DNA from: Coriolopsis trogii
Taxonomy: Eukaryota; Basidiomycota; Agaricomycetes; Polyporales; Polyporaceae
NCBI GenBank assembly: GCA_020543525.1
Contig: JAHYIO010000005.1
Span: forward strand, 620,001-684,000
Direction: 5' to 3'
DNA length: 64,000 nt
Part shown: positions 1 to 12,511 of the stretch, piece by piece
Numbering within the stretch: the first letter of the stretch is position 1
Layout: each line of letters begins with the position of its first letter
Notes under the pieces: model-generated
Told to the model about the DNA's origin: nothing
The model's input: the letters and a program-made list of their open reading frames with translations, nothing else
Databases searched by the model: none
Translations under genes and position numbers: made by a program

Positions 1-580
1 GCGGTGGCCAGGAGAAGGCAGACGGGCACGATGACGATCCACCACGCTCGGTTCCACACGATCCACAGACGGTAGGTAACGAAACAGTCGCCGACGAGGG
101 TCATCGTGATATAAATGACGTTCTTCGCGACGTGAGTCGGGTTACTGAGCTCCTCGTAGAACTCATTGGTACCGTTTGGGATGCCGCCGCGGTCGACAAA
201 ACCAACGATCGCGCGCTGGACATCTATGCATAGATGCTGAGGCAGAGGCAGGCCAAGTAAGCCGATGTGGGAATGGACCATTTCTAGACGCGAAGAGAGG
301 ACGCACCGCTACGGAAAGCACCCACATGATAGTGGATGTCGAGAAGAGCATCCGGTTCAGTCGTGAACGGCTCCGCTTCTTCTCCCTGTAGAGCAGGATC
401 CATATCGCAATGAAGTAGAGGACAGTGAAGGCCCCAAAGAGCAGCGACTCGAGGAACAGAGCTATGAGCTAGGGGGAGAGGGGGGGCAAACGAGGCAAGT
501 CAGTGTCTGAGAAGGTGCCAGTGTGCTTGGCGGGGACGTACCTCAGCTCTAGCTAGCGGAAACGTTTCCTCGTCGGACAT
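1..580 (-). CDS. Multi-pass membrane protein (5' part, runs off window start)
   Basis: Three exons read on the minus strand: 580..542 (ATG at 580, peptide MSDEETFPLARAE), 468..307 and 236..1, joined in phase 0 by GT-AG introns (gtacgt donor after exon 1, gtgcgt donor after exon 2, tcag acceptor at 237-240). The conceptual protein has hydrophobic helices (LIALFLESLLFGAFTVLYFI; the segment after LNRMLFSTST) and the motif IDVQRAIVGF followed by TYRLWIVWNRAWWIVIVP. This is the layout of an abundant, functionally uncharacterised Agaricomycete family of six- to seven-helix membrane proteins. The C-terminal half lies outside the window. Family membership is from recognition of the pattern; the function is unknown. 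Confidence 0.75.
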
Positions 581-2896
581 ACCTGCAGGAAGCGAGTGAC
601 AGCTGCCAGAGCGAGGATACAGTTGAGGGGAGCTTGGCGGGCGAGGGACTCGTCCCCGGCTCGTGTTATATGTAAACGCAGTACGACGGGTAGCGGGGTA
701 CTAGCGCCGAGGGGGATAAAGGGCTGAAGCTGAGGAGCCTCTAAAAATCAATGATCACGCGCTACGTCTGTCGCAAGAAGCTCTCGCTTGGAAAACGACA
801 CTGCGACGGGTGTGCTCCAGCTCGTCGGCAAGTCGTGGTGTACGGCACTGGCATGGGAAGCTGGCAGGCGCTCTCGACCTTCGAATGATGAGGGAGATCT
901 CCGGGCGTTCTCCAGGGTGGCTGCTTACCGCCCTCTCTAGCCTCTTTTGCTGAATCTCTCACCACAATACCTCCGCAAATTCCTCAGCGTTCCGCTCTGC
1001 TCGTTTGCAGCCCCATTCGGCACCGACGCAAGGGAATACTTAGGTCAGTGATAGATCTGAGACCGTACAGACGGAGGTGTTGAAGCCGAGTGCAGCACGT
1101 TCGGGGGGCTGACCACCGCCTTCCACCGCACAGAAAGCCGATTCGAGCTGGGTGGAGATGTCGAGGTCAATGCCGGTAAGAGGAAGGGGTTGATGCATTC
1201 AGTTTGGCGCACAGGCGTCTCCAAGTCGGTACGATTGTTACGTGGAGACGGTGGTCACGCCGTCGTTCCTATGCTTGGATCTTGTCATGTCTGCACGGCT
1301 CGAGACTCGAGCATGTCGGTGACAAGGACATCGCCTACGTCCAAGCTTGACGTGGCCGGACAGCTCAGCACGCACGTAGTTTCTAGCTGCATTCTGCAAC
1401 CATGCATGTGCGTCTGAAAAACTGTGAGCGTCTTTTCAGGTTGTTGCATTCCACGTCGTTGTCTGCCGGAAAACTATACCTTCTCAGTACTGTACCGCTC
1501 TTGCGCAAGACGTCAGTGGTCTCTGACTATCATCAGGGTTGCAAACGAGGCCGAGAAGCGGGGCCTCGGGCACTCATGCCTCACAGCTTGAAGAAGACAC
1601 TGATCAGCAACCATATTGCTCGCATGCGGTGCGTGACGATGAAACTCTGAAGGTCGTGGAGCGCAAAGGCAGAGAGACCGCGAACGAGAGGGATGAGAGG
1701 TCCACACTAAGCGTCGGACCGCTGACCGAGGAGTCTTCCCACGCATACATCAGGGCGGGATCGTCCCAATACGGCAATAACCACAGTGCCGCCATGATCC
1801 GATGGTCGACGCGCGACTCTCAACTCATTTTACTCCCATCATCTCTCACTCAAAGGGATGTATGCACGACGGCACTCGCTGGAATGCTTCAGCTGATTCA
1901 TGCACTCTTAGAGCCGTAAATCCCGATCAGCATGATGGCCATGACCCATCGAACCTGTCTCGTCGTCGACTTGTGTGAGTACCCGAGAGCTCAGATCTTT
2001 GCCAAGTTTCCATCAGCTACATAGATGCGCTTGCGGCGGCTGTCTACGCTACAATGGCCATTACATACGTGCGTGTGCTCGCTGCAGCCAGCTACCTCGG
2101 AGGCCTAGAAGTTCGGGACGCGAAAGATCATGTCTCCGTCCTGACAACGAGCTTTCCGCCCTTTTGCACCCGAATTTGACGCAACTCACCCGCTGACACG
2201 CATGCCCAGTTTCTGACCCAGATTGTGTATCAATTACTCAACTCGCCCCGAGATACTCGACGAGGTCTTGCTAGTGGCACGCCCCCCAGTTCATACATCA
2301 TGTATGGGACGTCTACCGTACGCGCCTCATGATGGTCTTGCGGTGGGCGTTGGGAGATACAGGTACCTTGTGCGAGTCCGACATCCGGCCTGAACCCACG
2401 TTCCCGCTGCAGGTGTGTGCCTCATTCCTCCCGGCGCTCCCGCATCTCGCAAACCTCAAGGTCAAAGGCAGTCGCGAGTACGAGAGCGTGACAATGTGCC
2501 TGCGCGATGCGCATTCGGGAGAGACCAAGGCCCGGTCTTGGGCGAGGAAGGCCTCAGGTCGCGCTCAGAGATAATCGAGCGTGGGTTTCAAGAATGCAGG
2601 AGCTCGTGCGTGCCATTGGTCGCTGTACATGCACATAGGTGAGTTCTCAGTACACCTACTTTGTTCTGACAGTGTTCATCAAAGTCATGCGTTGGATGGT
2701 ATGAGAGTAAGAAGGCTTCCAATTACCGGAAAGCAATGCTATCGTATAGATCTACAAGCCATTACCCTATGTAAACAATACAACGACCCGTAGAGTTACC
2801 GTGATGATCTAAGGAATCAAACAAGACCGTCAATCACCGTGCATCCGAAGAGCACGAAGCATTCTCACATGAAGACAAGAAGATGACGTGGATCCT
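581..2896. other. Intergenic stretch, no supported gene
   Basis: No reading frame here shows domain-like composition, splice-linked exons or similarity to neighbouring families. The open frames are short and compositionally random. The stretch separates the membrane-protein gene, transcribed leftwards, from the end of the TmpA-like gene. Confidence 0.5.
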
Positions 2897-4875
2897 CTAT
2901 GAGTCCCAGATAGCTCCGAAAGCGGGGATGCCCCTGCTCATCATGCCATACACGATCTTGCGCGTGAGCGGCTCGTTGGAAATGACGACCACTGCCTCGG
3001 CGTTGAACTCTCGCACCATTCGGTAAGTGAGCTTCACCATATCAGGCTTGCCCTGCTGGCGAGTATCTGTCGCAGGAAAAGAGAGGCCAATCAGCGCATC
3101 GCTCTCAGCCGTAGTCATGACATGAGGACGTACCGTATATCACTGCACTCGGGTTGGCCTCGATGAGCGAGTCCACAAGCGCGTCGCCGAACGTCGTCCT
3201 GACCGCAGGCGCCGTCCAGAGCAACTGAAGCTCCGTCTTCTTCGCGTACACGACCGGGGCCAGGGGTGCGATCCCGCTCCCGGTGGCGACGAGGACGACG
3301 CGACGGAAGAGCGGAGTGACGCGGACGACACCGTAGCACGGCACACCGCGCACCCAGATCTCCTTGGGTGGGTTCGCGATCCGCTCGCTCGTCCAGTCCC
3401 CGGCGCGGGAGATGATGGCAGAGTATCCGGGAGTGCCGGGGAGGGAGATGGTCGCGAACGAGTGCCACTCGGTGAGCGGGGCGAGGGACATGCGCGTGAA
3501 GTGACCGGGGTGGGTGTCGACTGCAAGAACAAGAAACAGACAGTATCAGTGACTGCATATAGGATTGCAATCGGCGCAGGATTTACTGACCATAGTCGAA
3601 GTGGAGTCGGACGCAATGTTGCGAGAGCACTTCTGCGCGAACGGCGACCTTGCGGAGGCGGAGCCAGGGGAGGATGATGGAGCACGTCATGATAAGAACC
3701 AGCCAGAACGGCGGCGACTGCACGACTGCTTGTCCGAGTGAGTGACCAGGTTGTTGGTAGTCCCTGATGAGGAAGATGACCTGTCCAGATCAGTTCGGGG
3801 TCAGTATTCGCCATCTCGGTATCTGTATGCGCTTTGACACTCACCAAACACCATACAAGCGCGACGGCGGTCCATCCGCAGAGCCGATGCGTCATCTCGA
3901 AGGTGTCGTGGTGACGAGAGCGTGCCTTAGGATATGCGAAGGCGATCATGCCGACCAAGAGTGCAAGGATGATGTACGTGAAGACCATTGTGGGAATGGA
4001 GATCTGAGGCAGATGTTAGTGCGGGGACAATACTTGTCGGCGTTCGTGTGTACTTACGTGGTCTTTTCTGAGGAACTGGCGAGTTGCTTGCGCGGTGAAG
4101 AGGATAAGCCATATTGTCCCGCTGACTGCAGCGCCGGAGTGAACTAGACAGGAACGCAGAGTGTCAGTACCGAGCAACACATTTCCAGGGCCGGAATCAT
4201 CTTACTTCCGCCAATGCAGTACACTCGTGCGACAATTCTGCGGATCCACAGAGGCCACCTGAAAGTTCCCACTTGTCAGAGATGATTGTTCGAAGTCTTC
4301 CGACTGCATCGGGGGCAAACGCCGAGACACATACTCGGAAGCTTATCCCGACGGTGAGGGACAGAGACGGAGCAAACAGTCACTCACGATTGTGGTACCA
4401 GGCAAGCGACGCTGAAGAACGCGTTGATCACGTAGTCCTGCCGCATCAAGATGGCTACAAAGATGTTCGCAATCGCAACCTTCGCCAGGTACAGGGCATT
4501 GCCGCCTCGTACACAAGTCGCGATAAAGATGGCCATGTTCGTGACGAAGACGACCCCGAACAGTCGACGATAGAGCGAGAATATCTGGAATCGGACGTTC
4601 CTGAGGAAGTGTCCTTGCGTCTTCTCGGGGAGGTCATCGTCGAGGTAACCCTCCCACGAGATCTCGCCCTTCTCGACCTCTACAGAGACTTCGCTCTTGC
4701 CGTCATGCAGCGACGATACGGCTGTCGAGGTGCTTGGAGAATGGTCCGAACCTGTGTAGGGAACGCGTGGAAGGTGATGGTGAATGGGTGCGGGCACAGC
4801 GGGAGAGGCGGAGACGATGCCGGTGGGGATCTCCTCAGAAGTCGGAGTAGTGGTGCGATCTGTGGAGGTTATCAT
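2897..4875 (-). CDS. TmpA-like integral membrane flavoprotein, left copy
   Basis: Seven exons starting at ATG 4875 (exon 1 4875..4388) and ending at TAG 2897; by comparison with the right copy the product is 510 aa. Residues 1-100 are Ser/Thr/Pro-rich and probably cytosolic. About six membrane helices follow (VVFVTNMAIFIATC, NIFVAILM, GTIWLILFTAQA, TMVFTYIILALLVGMIAFA, the WTAVALVW region and FWLVLIMTCSIILPW). Histidines in the HSGAAVSG and HHDTFEMTHRLCGW segments could bind haem. The C-terminal part resembles ferredoxin-reductase folds: THPGHFTRMSL for flavin binding and VATGSGIAP (about residues 403-411) for nucleotide binding, ending GIPAFGAIWDS. I relate it to Aspergillus TmpA and the ferric-reductase-like flavoproteins from memory; substrate and electron acceptor are unknown. 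The frame is intact. Confidence 0.72.
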
Positions 4876-6047
4876 GAGGGATCGGGTGGGAGTGGAATGG
4901 GGAGGAAGGGCTGAGAAGGGTGGATGATGCTGACATCGAAGCCCAAATGGTGACCTCCTTATATTCCCGTTTCGCCCTCCCGTTTTTTGCGCAACATAGC
5001 CTGGCTGTACCTGAGCTCGGGATGAGTGGTCGGTGTGTCTGAAACAGCGCTGCAGGAGCTGTCGGTGCCGGGAGGTGCCATGGTGGAGTCTGTCCGTTTG
5101 CCTGAAGGACAGGCAGACTTGGCAGGACCTCGAGCGGAGGAAGTCTGCATCAAACCTTCTCAGTCTGTGATAACACGCCCTGATATTCAGGAACATGCTC
5201 ACCACATGAAAGCGTGAGCCCACTATATGCGGGCGGAGTGCCACAAAGGCGTTCACACACTCGCCACAAAGAAAGTTTTCCAACACAGCACCACGCCTGA
5301 CAGGACGTGACATTGATAAGATAGCCTGCGCACCACTCGATTGTCGGGGAGAGGGCCGGGTCCGGACGGCTTGCATGAGCTACTGTGACAGCCCCGAGCG
5401 CGTTCGACGGAGCGGAGGAAAACAAGCTGGCAAGCAGCTGACCGCTGGCTGAATGTGAGCTACGAGTATGAATACCTCACAACAACAACAGGTTGCACGG
5501 ATTTTCACTCACATGGTTTACCAGAGAACTCAGCTTCCTGATCGTATGCACAAGAGATGGACATAGCGACCGGACAGCTTGTCACGGAACCCGCAGGAAT
5601 CGGCCGCTGAAATTGCTGTATCGCCTGGATCTCCACCGCTTCTAATTCAGTCCCAATCAAGGGCTTGTGCGGGGAGTAGTGTATTTGCGATGTCGACCTT
5701 GTCTCCCGGCAGCGGAAGTGTGCGACATTTGATTCTGACTATGCAGCCTCTCTGACAGACCGAAGGCTGGCCCGCTCTACATGGACGGTAGAGGCTAGAA
5801 CGTGAGCTGGCAGTGTCCCGAAGAAGACGGGAGACCTCTCGAGGTTGACGTGACTAACACTTTATCAGCAGAATCCCGGACTGATGTTGTTGCGCGACTT
5901 ACTGATAACGCAACCCGCAGCTTCTACTGTCCATTGAGTGCTTGCAAAGAGTCCGGCTGCAGCGTCAACAACCTGTCGAGTACGACCCAGAGGCATGTGG
6001 GCATGGCTTGTGTGACGTGCTCCACGACTTCTGCATGGTGCATCGGA
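2897..6047. repeat. Left arm of large inverted repeat
   Basis: This segment is the reverse complement of about 41838-45139. It contains the TmpA-like gene plus roughly 1.2 kb of its 5' flank. Examples of matching flank sequence are the stretch around 5840-6047 against 41838-42020, and 5220-5340 against 42500-42635. Coding parts are nearly identical; the 5' flank is clearly alignable but more diverged. Homology appears to stop at the stop codon on one side and near 6047 on the other. Confidence 0.85.
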
Positions 6048-6214
6048 GCTAGTCTTAGCGGCGACCGTGTGACCAATCTGAGCAGGCATGGGAGCCATAA
6101 AGACTGCTGAACATGTTTACAAACACGTATGGCAAAGCGAGGCCACACATATACTATCAGCGAATACAGTCGTGCATACAGCCATCAGCTCACCCTGTCC
6201 GATCAGGAGGCTGG

Positions 6215-7328
6215 TCAACGGCAACTGAAGGGACGGCGGAAGAGCACCATAGCTTGTCGGCAGAGTTCCCAGACGCGCATGGCCAATACGATGCACTTGA
6301 GCACCTGGTGAGCTCTGCGGATAGTCGGCCTGCAGTGGCAAACACCCGTACAATCCGCACGCTCGTTACCCATCAGCCACCGACCATAACGATGAAGCAG
6401 CCAAATTGTTTTGCCCTTGCGTGACTGAGGCGTAAAGATCTACTCTTCAGTCGTTGTGCAACGTATGCCATACTTCAACGCACCTCTACCATTGTATTCA
6501 CCGTCAGTCCGAGCAGATAGACGTCCCAGGAGTATGGGTCCACGCAAGTCTTCCCTCCCATGTCGGACAATAGTCGACGCTGAACGTGCATCTCGACGGG
6601 AGGCTGCTTGCCAGGTCCGAGTTCGAATTGTCTCGACTCACCGAAGTCAATAAAATAGACCTTGTTTGGCTCGAGGCCACGCTCGGGATGGAGGGCGATC
6701 TCGGATTTACGGGCGATGACCAGGTTGTCCCATCCGAAATCCTGCCAAGAGCGTTAGTCCTCCGCGCACGACATACGCGAATCGCAAAAGCTACGAGCGA
6801 TCACAGGACGTACGTAATGCGCGATGTGGCAGCTATGTATGAAGTCAATTCCCTAACGAGGCACAACAGAGGAATCAGTAGAGCGAAACATAGAAGACTT
6901 GGCAGATGGACGTACCTCCACAATCTGTAGAACAGAACGTACAAACTGCAGTGGTGTCTCAACGTGAAAATGAAACCTATACCCCCAGAGGTAGGGAAAT
7001 ATATCAGAATGGGACAATCAGATCGCATGACATCGCAAGGTATGGTGTGATTGGGCGACGCTGGATCGAGTTTGTGCAAGTGGTCATAGATATCGGCCTC
7101 CTGGCTACCAGGCTTCAGTATCTTGACTACGTATTGAGGCAGTGGTGGTTCCGCGATATTCTGCCATGCTAAAAACTATAAAGATAAATCAGCAGCGCAG
7201 ACAGTCACTCGAGAGAAAATGGCAACTCGCCGGCTTGAGGGGCAGCTCGAGTTCAATACCCCTGGCCCTGACCTCTGGATGATTACGAACCCATTCGGGG
7301 ATGTAGGCGAAGTCGTTTAGTTCTGGTG
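6215..7328 (-). pseudogene. K1: kinase-like gene, chimaeric and broken
   Basis: Five-exon kinase-like gene of the local family, read leftwards and ending at TGA 6215. Exon 1 (about 7320-7235) matches the type A copies (DFAYIPEWVRNHPEVRARG), but later exons match type B (GSQEAD, GLEPNKVYFIDFGESRQF, CTGVCHCRPTIRRAHQV). Two lesions are visible. The position of the K4 start codon is not ATG here. Exon 2 carries a one-base shift in the sequence after CPILI, so the expected FPYLWGYRFHF is read only in the next frame. The first intron would need a GC donor (gcgagt). The catalytic-loop Asp and DFG are still present downstream (HIAHY|DFGWDN, IDFGES). Confidence 0.75.
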
Positions 7329-7705
7329 GATCATGATTGTTCAGACGCTACAGGCTTGTTTCAGGTGAAGATATAATGAACAAGCGCACGCGACAACGTC
7401 GGTGGCCAGCTTGTCATGATGGTCGGGATCAGAGGGCCTACGGCGCCAGTTAAGCGCCTTCCAGCACACCGGCGTCTGCAATACCATATTCACTCGTTGA
7501 GGTCGGGACCTGGAGTCGCTGGTTGCATCATTACTCCTTCAAAATTACCATGTTAAGTGAGGTCACAAAGTGAGTGAGCCCCTGTGCCACATCGCCGTAC
7601 TAGTGTTGCATGAAACAGAGTTCGTTGTACAAATATACTGACATGTAAATGCGCCGCCGCCGCGCGGCCGTAGCCATACGAGCAAGCATCAGCTCTAAGC
7701 TAATC

Positions 7706-8831
7706 TTAGGGACGACGAAACCAAAATACAACTCGCCGACAGAGCTCCCACGCGTGCACAACTAGTAGTATGCATTTCAATACCTGGTGAGCTCGACGGA
7801 TGGTTGGCCGGCAGTGGCAAACGCCCGTACACTCCGCTCGCTCCTCGCCATGCAGCCATTGCGCATAGTAGCGTAGCAGCCACATATCCTGGCCTTTGCG
7901 TGACTGAGGTATAGAGATTCATATAACAACTGTTACACAATCATGAAAGACCCCAACACACCTTGAGCATTCCCATTAGCGATCGTCCGACAAGGAAAAC
8001 GTCCCAAGAGTACGGGTCCACGCGAGTCTTGCCCCCCATGTGGAACAACAGTCGATGTTGTATGGGCATCTCGACGGGAGGCTGCTTGCCAGGTCCGAGT
8101 TGGAACTGTCTCGACTCGCCGAAGTCTATGAAATAGACCTTGTTCGGCTCCAGGCCTCGTCCAGGATAGGATTCGACGTCTGACTTTCGTGCAAAAACTA
8201 TGTTGTCGTATACGAGATCCTGCAAATGTTACACGTTAGGTACGTCACTGCCACTTGATAGCACAAGAAAGCGGAGGAGAGGGAATGCATGCGCGTATTG
8301 AGACGTACGTAATGTGCGATGTGTTGGCTATGTAGGAAGTCAACGCCCTGAAGGGGAGGTGTCAATAGAGCGTAGCATGGAGTAATCGGTGGAGAGACGC
8401 GCCTCTACAATTTGCAGGACAGAGCGCGCAAACTGGAGCGGCGTTTCATCGTGAAAATGGTATCCATACGCCCAGAGGAAGGGAAGTATGAGGATCGGAC
8501 GATCCGACTCGGAACGGATGACGTCGCATGGTATCGTGTGATTAGGCGAAGCTGGATCGAGTTTGTGCAGTCGGTCATAGATATCGGCTTCCTGGCTGCC
8601 AGGTTTTAGTATCTTGACCACATATTGAGGTAGTGGTGGCTCTGTTATATTCTGCCATGCAACAAACTACGCAAACGAGTGAGTGGCACAACTAGGCTAT
8701 CGGAATGGAGCAGTCGACTCACTGGCTTTACAGGGATCTCGAAGTTGAATACCCCTGGCCTTGACCTCCGGATGGTTGCGAACCCAGTCAGGGATATACA
8801 TAATGTCCGACCACTGCTCTTCCAGCATCAT
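7706..8831 (-). pseudogene. K2: kinase-like gene, probable frameshift in exon 1
   Basis: Type B kinase-like copy with ATG at 8831 (MMLEEQWSDIMYIPDW) and TAA at 7706. Exon 1 has one extra base after GIQL: the expected EIPVKP before the gtgagt donor is shifted to RDPCKAS. Exon 2 (FVAWQNITEPPLPQYVVKIL) is intact and ends GAG before a GC donor (gcgcgt). Exon 3 encodes GVDFLHSQHIAHY. Exon 4 encodes DLVYDNIVFARKSD through IDFGESRQFQLGPG. Exon 5 ends VVFWFRRP then stop. All later exons are open, so the frameshift, or a sequencing error there, is the only obvious defect. Confidence 0.65.
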
Positions 8832-8989
8832 TGTTTGTATTCTGTGAAGGCCTTTCGACTGGCGGTGAGATGCAGCCCCGCACACAAGTTACAACTTGAA
8901 GTTGAACATGACGGTCGGAAGCATCCGACCACGCATCGTCAAGTTGAAGTGCAACAGCATGGTCTGCGAGTCAGTACTAGCAGCCGGCG

Positions 8990-9200
8990 ACTCATGACTT
9001 AGCCAAGACGTCTGGATGATTGCAACCCCTGTCAGGAATAGCTGTCACGTCGTATGGATCGTCCGACATCTTCGTTCGTATTCTACCAGGATCTTGCAGG
9101 TAGCGGTGAAAGTCAGGGTGAGATCGCGCTGTCTGCATTCGCCTCAAGTAGTGCTACGGTTTCAGTTATTCATCCAATTGTTCAGCATCCAGTTGTGTTC
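8990..9200 (-). pseudogene. Relic of a kinase-gene first exon
   Basis: Reverse strand around 9062-9010 reads IPDRGCNHPDV, a decayed version of the family exon 1 signature IPDWVRNHPEV, and lies upstream of K2 in array orientation. No matching exons 2-5 are visible before K3 ends at 9404. It is probably the remnant of an additional tandem copy. Confidence 0.45.
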
Positions 9201-9403
9201 AATCTGTCGCCGAGCCATGGCCTGTGATACTCATCATGTTCCAATTGGTAGAACTTCTAATTTGGACCCATCCGCATAAGTTGCGGGAATCAAGCCAAGT
9301 ATATCTTTTTCCTAGTTCTACGGAGCGCGTTTAACTGCCGTGCACCAAGCAACACATTTTCTGTATTATCTGCCGTCCACATGAAGAGAGGCAATAAGGC
9401 AGT

Positions 9404-10531
9404 CTAACTGGGAGTGAAGGAACGACGCAAGGCCGACAGAACTCGCCGACAGAGATCACAGGCGCGCACAACTACCAATATGCATTTGAACACCTGGTGA
9501 GCTCTGCGGACAGTCGGCCTGCAATGGCAAACTCCCGTACAATCCGCGCGTTCGTTGCCCATCAGCCACCGACCATAACGATGAATTAGCCATGAATCTT
9601 GGCCATTGCGTGTCTGATGCACAGCGATCGGTCAGTTCGTCGCTGTGCAACATATCGCAAACGCTGACGCACCTCTACCATGAGCTTCACGGTCAGTCCG
9701 AGTAGAAAAACTTCCCAAGAGTACGGGTCTAGCCTAGTCTTGCCGCCTATGTGGGGCAGTAGTCGATGCTTGATGGGCATCTCGACGGGAGGCTGCTCGC
9801 CAGGGCCGAGTTCGAACTGGCTCGACTCTCCCAGGTCAATGAAATAGACCTTGTTCGGTTCGAGGCCTCGTCCTGGGTGGAGTGCAACATCCGACTTACG
9901 TGCGAATACCATGTTGTCCCATACGAGATCCTGCCATGGGCGTCAGCCCGGTCGCACGACATAGGAAATCTCGAACGCTGCGAGAGGGAATAGAACGTAC
10001 GTAATGCGCGATGTGGCGGCTGTGCAAAAAATCAACGCCCTAACAAGGCACAAACAAGACGACGTGTCAGTACGTAGAGCGTAGCATGAAGGACTCAGCG
10101 GACGCGCCTCCACAATCTGCAGGATAGAACGCGCGAACTGGAGCGGTGTCTCATCAGGAAAGTGAAATCCATACGGCCAGAGGTAGGGAAGTATGATTAT
10201 CGGAGGATTCGTCTCGGAACGGATGACGTCGCATGGTATCGTGTGATTAGGCGAAGCTGGGTCGAGTTTGTGCAGTCGGTCATAGATATCGGCTTCTTGG
10301 CTACCCGGTTTCAATATCTTGACTACATATGGAGACAGAGGTGGCTCTGGCAAATTCTGCCACGCGACAAACTACGAAAACGAGTGAGTGGCGAAGCCTG
10401 ACCGTCGGGAGAAGCAGCCGACTCACTGGTTTGAGGGGAATCTCAAGCTTGATGCCCCTAGCCTTGACCTCTGGATGAGTTCGAATCCACTCGGGGATGT
10501 GCATAATGTCAGAGTATTGCTCGTCCAACAT
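9404..10531 (-). CDS. K3: small protein-kinase-like protein (type B, DLG variant)
   Basis: Exons 10531..10427, 10371..10108, 10039..10001, 9930..9673 and 9613..9404, all phase 0, give 291 aa. Intron 2 has a GC donor (gcgcgt); the others are GT-AG. Kinase landmarks are the putative ATP-anchoring Lys in YVVKILKP, the Glu in SQEADIYDRL, the catalytic loop HIAHY|DLVWDN split by an intron, a DFG-like motif that reads DLG (IDLGESSQF), the PYSWEVFLLG segment and RPTVRRAHQ. No glycine-rich loop is seen. I chose the ATG at 10531 because other copies have a first exon of 34-40 codons; an in-frame ATG at 10687 would add 52 residues. The family looks like one of the lineage-expanded kinase-like groups of Agaricomycetes; substrate unknown. 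Confidence 0.7.
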
Positions 10532-10929
10532 CACCTCAAGCGCTGCGAGTGAACAGACGGTGGTGAGTTGTGAACTCAGACCTGACTCAGACGCAACTTG
10601 AACATGGCGGTTGGGAGGATCGGATAGACGCTCAGTGGGCACCTCGGTCGGCGCTTGCCCTTTTATATGCGCGTCGCTGGTGTTCAAGATTCAAAGTGTT
10701 CTCACTACTTGACAGAATGTGAGCGTCAGGTCGCCCTCGAACGGCAATTGACATAGGTGAGGGAGTCAACCAATCTATACAGAACGCCGGACGGACCACA
10801 CAATCTTACAACTAGGGGTACTTATCAAGCACAGGTATACGTTCTTTACACGGGTACGCCAGCACATACAACGAATTGACCATGGACAGGAACAGATGGG
10901 GCAGGAGTAAGCATGCATACATACACGTC

Positions 10930-12060
10930 TCAGTCTACCGTGGCCGCAGAGAATGGACCGTAAATAGCAGCCATAACTCGCTTACAGAGTTCCCAGACAT
11001 GCACGATGCCGTATATGCCCTTGAGAACCTGGTAAGCTCTGCGGGCAGTCGGTCTGCAACGGCAGATTCCTGTACACTCCCATGGTTCGTGGCCTCTCAG
11101 CCACCGAGCATACCAATGTAGTAGCCAGATATCTCTGGGACGGCATTCGCGTGACTAGGTAACAGTACTGGGTCAATCCCTGGCTGCGCTTTGTAGGCAA
11201 ACCGCTCACGCACCTCTATCATAGGACCTAGAGACCGTCCGAAACAGTAGATGTCCCACGAATACGGATCTATCATAGGTCTACCTCCCTGGGGAGGGAG
11301 ATAATTATGCTGCAAGTGTATCTGAACGGCGGGTTGCTGGCCAGGGCCGAGTTCGAACTGTCTCGACTCGCCGAAGTCGATGATGTAGATCTTATTCTTC
11401 TCGAGCCCTTGTCCTTGGTGCATGGCAATCTCGGATTTACGGGCGATGACGACATTTTCCAGAGACATATCCTGCCATAGGGATGTGTGAGTTTTTCAAT
11501 CAACGCTCACGACGTAAGAGATGAGATCATAACATACGTAGTGTGCGATGTGGTGGCTATGCAGAAAATCGAGACCCTGGTGAGGCACCTCACGTCAGCA
11601 GAGCGGAAGATGGAAGACTGAGCAGATGGGGCGCACCTCCAGAATCTGCAGAAGGGAGCGCACAAATTGGAATGGCGTCTCGCAAGGGAAGTGACTCGCG
11701 TAGTTGCGAACCCATGGAAGGATCAGTATCGGACGTTCCGACCGAATGACGTCGCAAGGCAACGTGTGATTTGGGGAAGCGGGGTTGAGTTTGTGTAGTC
11801 GATCGTAGATATTGGCCTCTTCACTGCCAGGTTTGAGTATCTTGACCACATACTGGGGCTCTGGTGGCTCTGCGATATTCTGCCACGCTACAAACTTTGC
11901 ACGCAGGTGAGAAGCGTTATCAAGCAATCAAGAGAAGCAGAACACCCACTGGCTTGAGGGGGAGCTCCAGTTCGATACCCCTGGCTCTGATTTCCGGATG
12001 GTTGCGCACCCAGTCAGGGATGTAGGCGAAGTCGTATGAATCTTGTGGGTCTTGACGCAT
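10930..12060 (-). CDS. K4: small protein-kinase-like protein (type A)
   Basis: Exons 12060..11950, 11894..11637, 11576..11538, 11471..11214 and 11154..10930 give 296 aa with every intron in phase 0 and of GT-AG type. The protein starts MRQDPQDSYDFAYIPDW. It keeps the putative Lys (VVKILKP), the Glu (SEEANIYDRL), catalytic loop HIAHY|DMSLENVVI with Asp and Asn, DFG in YIIDFGESRQF, the PYSWDIYCFG segment and RPTARRAYQV. At 296 aa it is short for a kinase and lacks a recognisable P-loop. This is the cleanest model in the array and I used it as template for the other copies. Its 5' flank (12120-12260) is alignable with the 5' flank of K1 (about 7400-7500). Confidence 0.75.
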
Positions 12061-12511
12061 TCTTGTTTATGCGCTACCAAGCTCTTTCAGTCGACAATTT
12101 GATGGTGACCCGCGCGCGAGAACCCGGGGGCCCAGCTTGCCATGACGATCGTCAGAATTCGAAGCTCAACAGTAAGAGTGGCGACGCAAGTTTGGCGCCC
12201 TACCGGCGTCTGCGTTACCATATTCACACGATGTTGGGGGAGCCACGTAAGATGAGGGTATAGCAAAGACATATGATGCTCTCCTTTCACTCACGGCTCC
12301 CGGATCGCTCTGGAATCTGAGATAAACTAAGCATAGGACATACGTATCACGGAACACCGACAGTGAGGCGTCGTTGGAGTCCGTAGTACAAGATTAGGAT
12401 AACAAGACGAAGCGGCCTTTGCTTCCGAACAAATAAGCTAGCGTGAACACGACATAGTAATGAAATATTTGACGGTAGACTTGCACGGAGGCACCAGCTT
12501 AAACCGACTAA

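Noticed and set aside
3140..3988. Minus-strand open frame of 282 codons across the left TmpA-like gene, and its counterpart at 44048-44836
   Set aside because: It begins with a true exon but then runs through introns and continues in the wrong frame (Arg/Ser-rich low complexity). The spliced model gives coherent helices and flavin/nucleotide motifs.
4273..4914. Plus-strand 213-codon frame opposite TmpA-like exon 1
   Set aside because: Antisense shadow of a GC-rich exon. It recurs opposite the right copy only because the sequence is duplicated.
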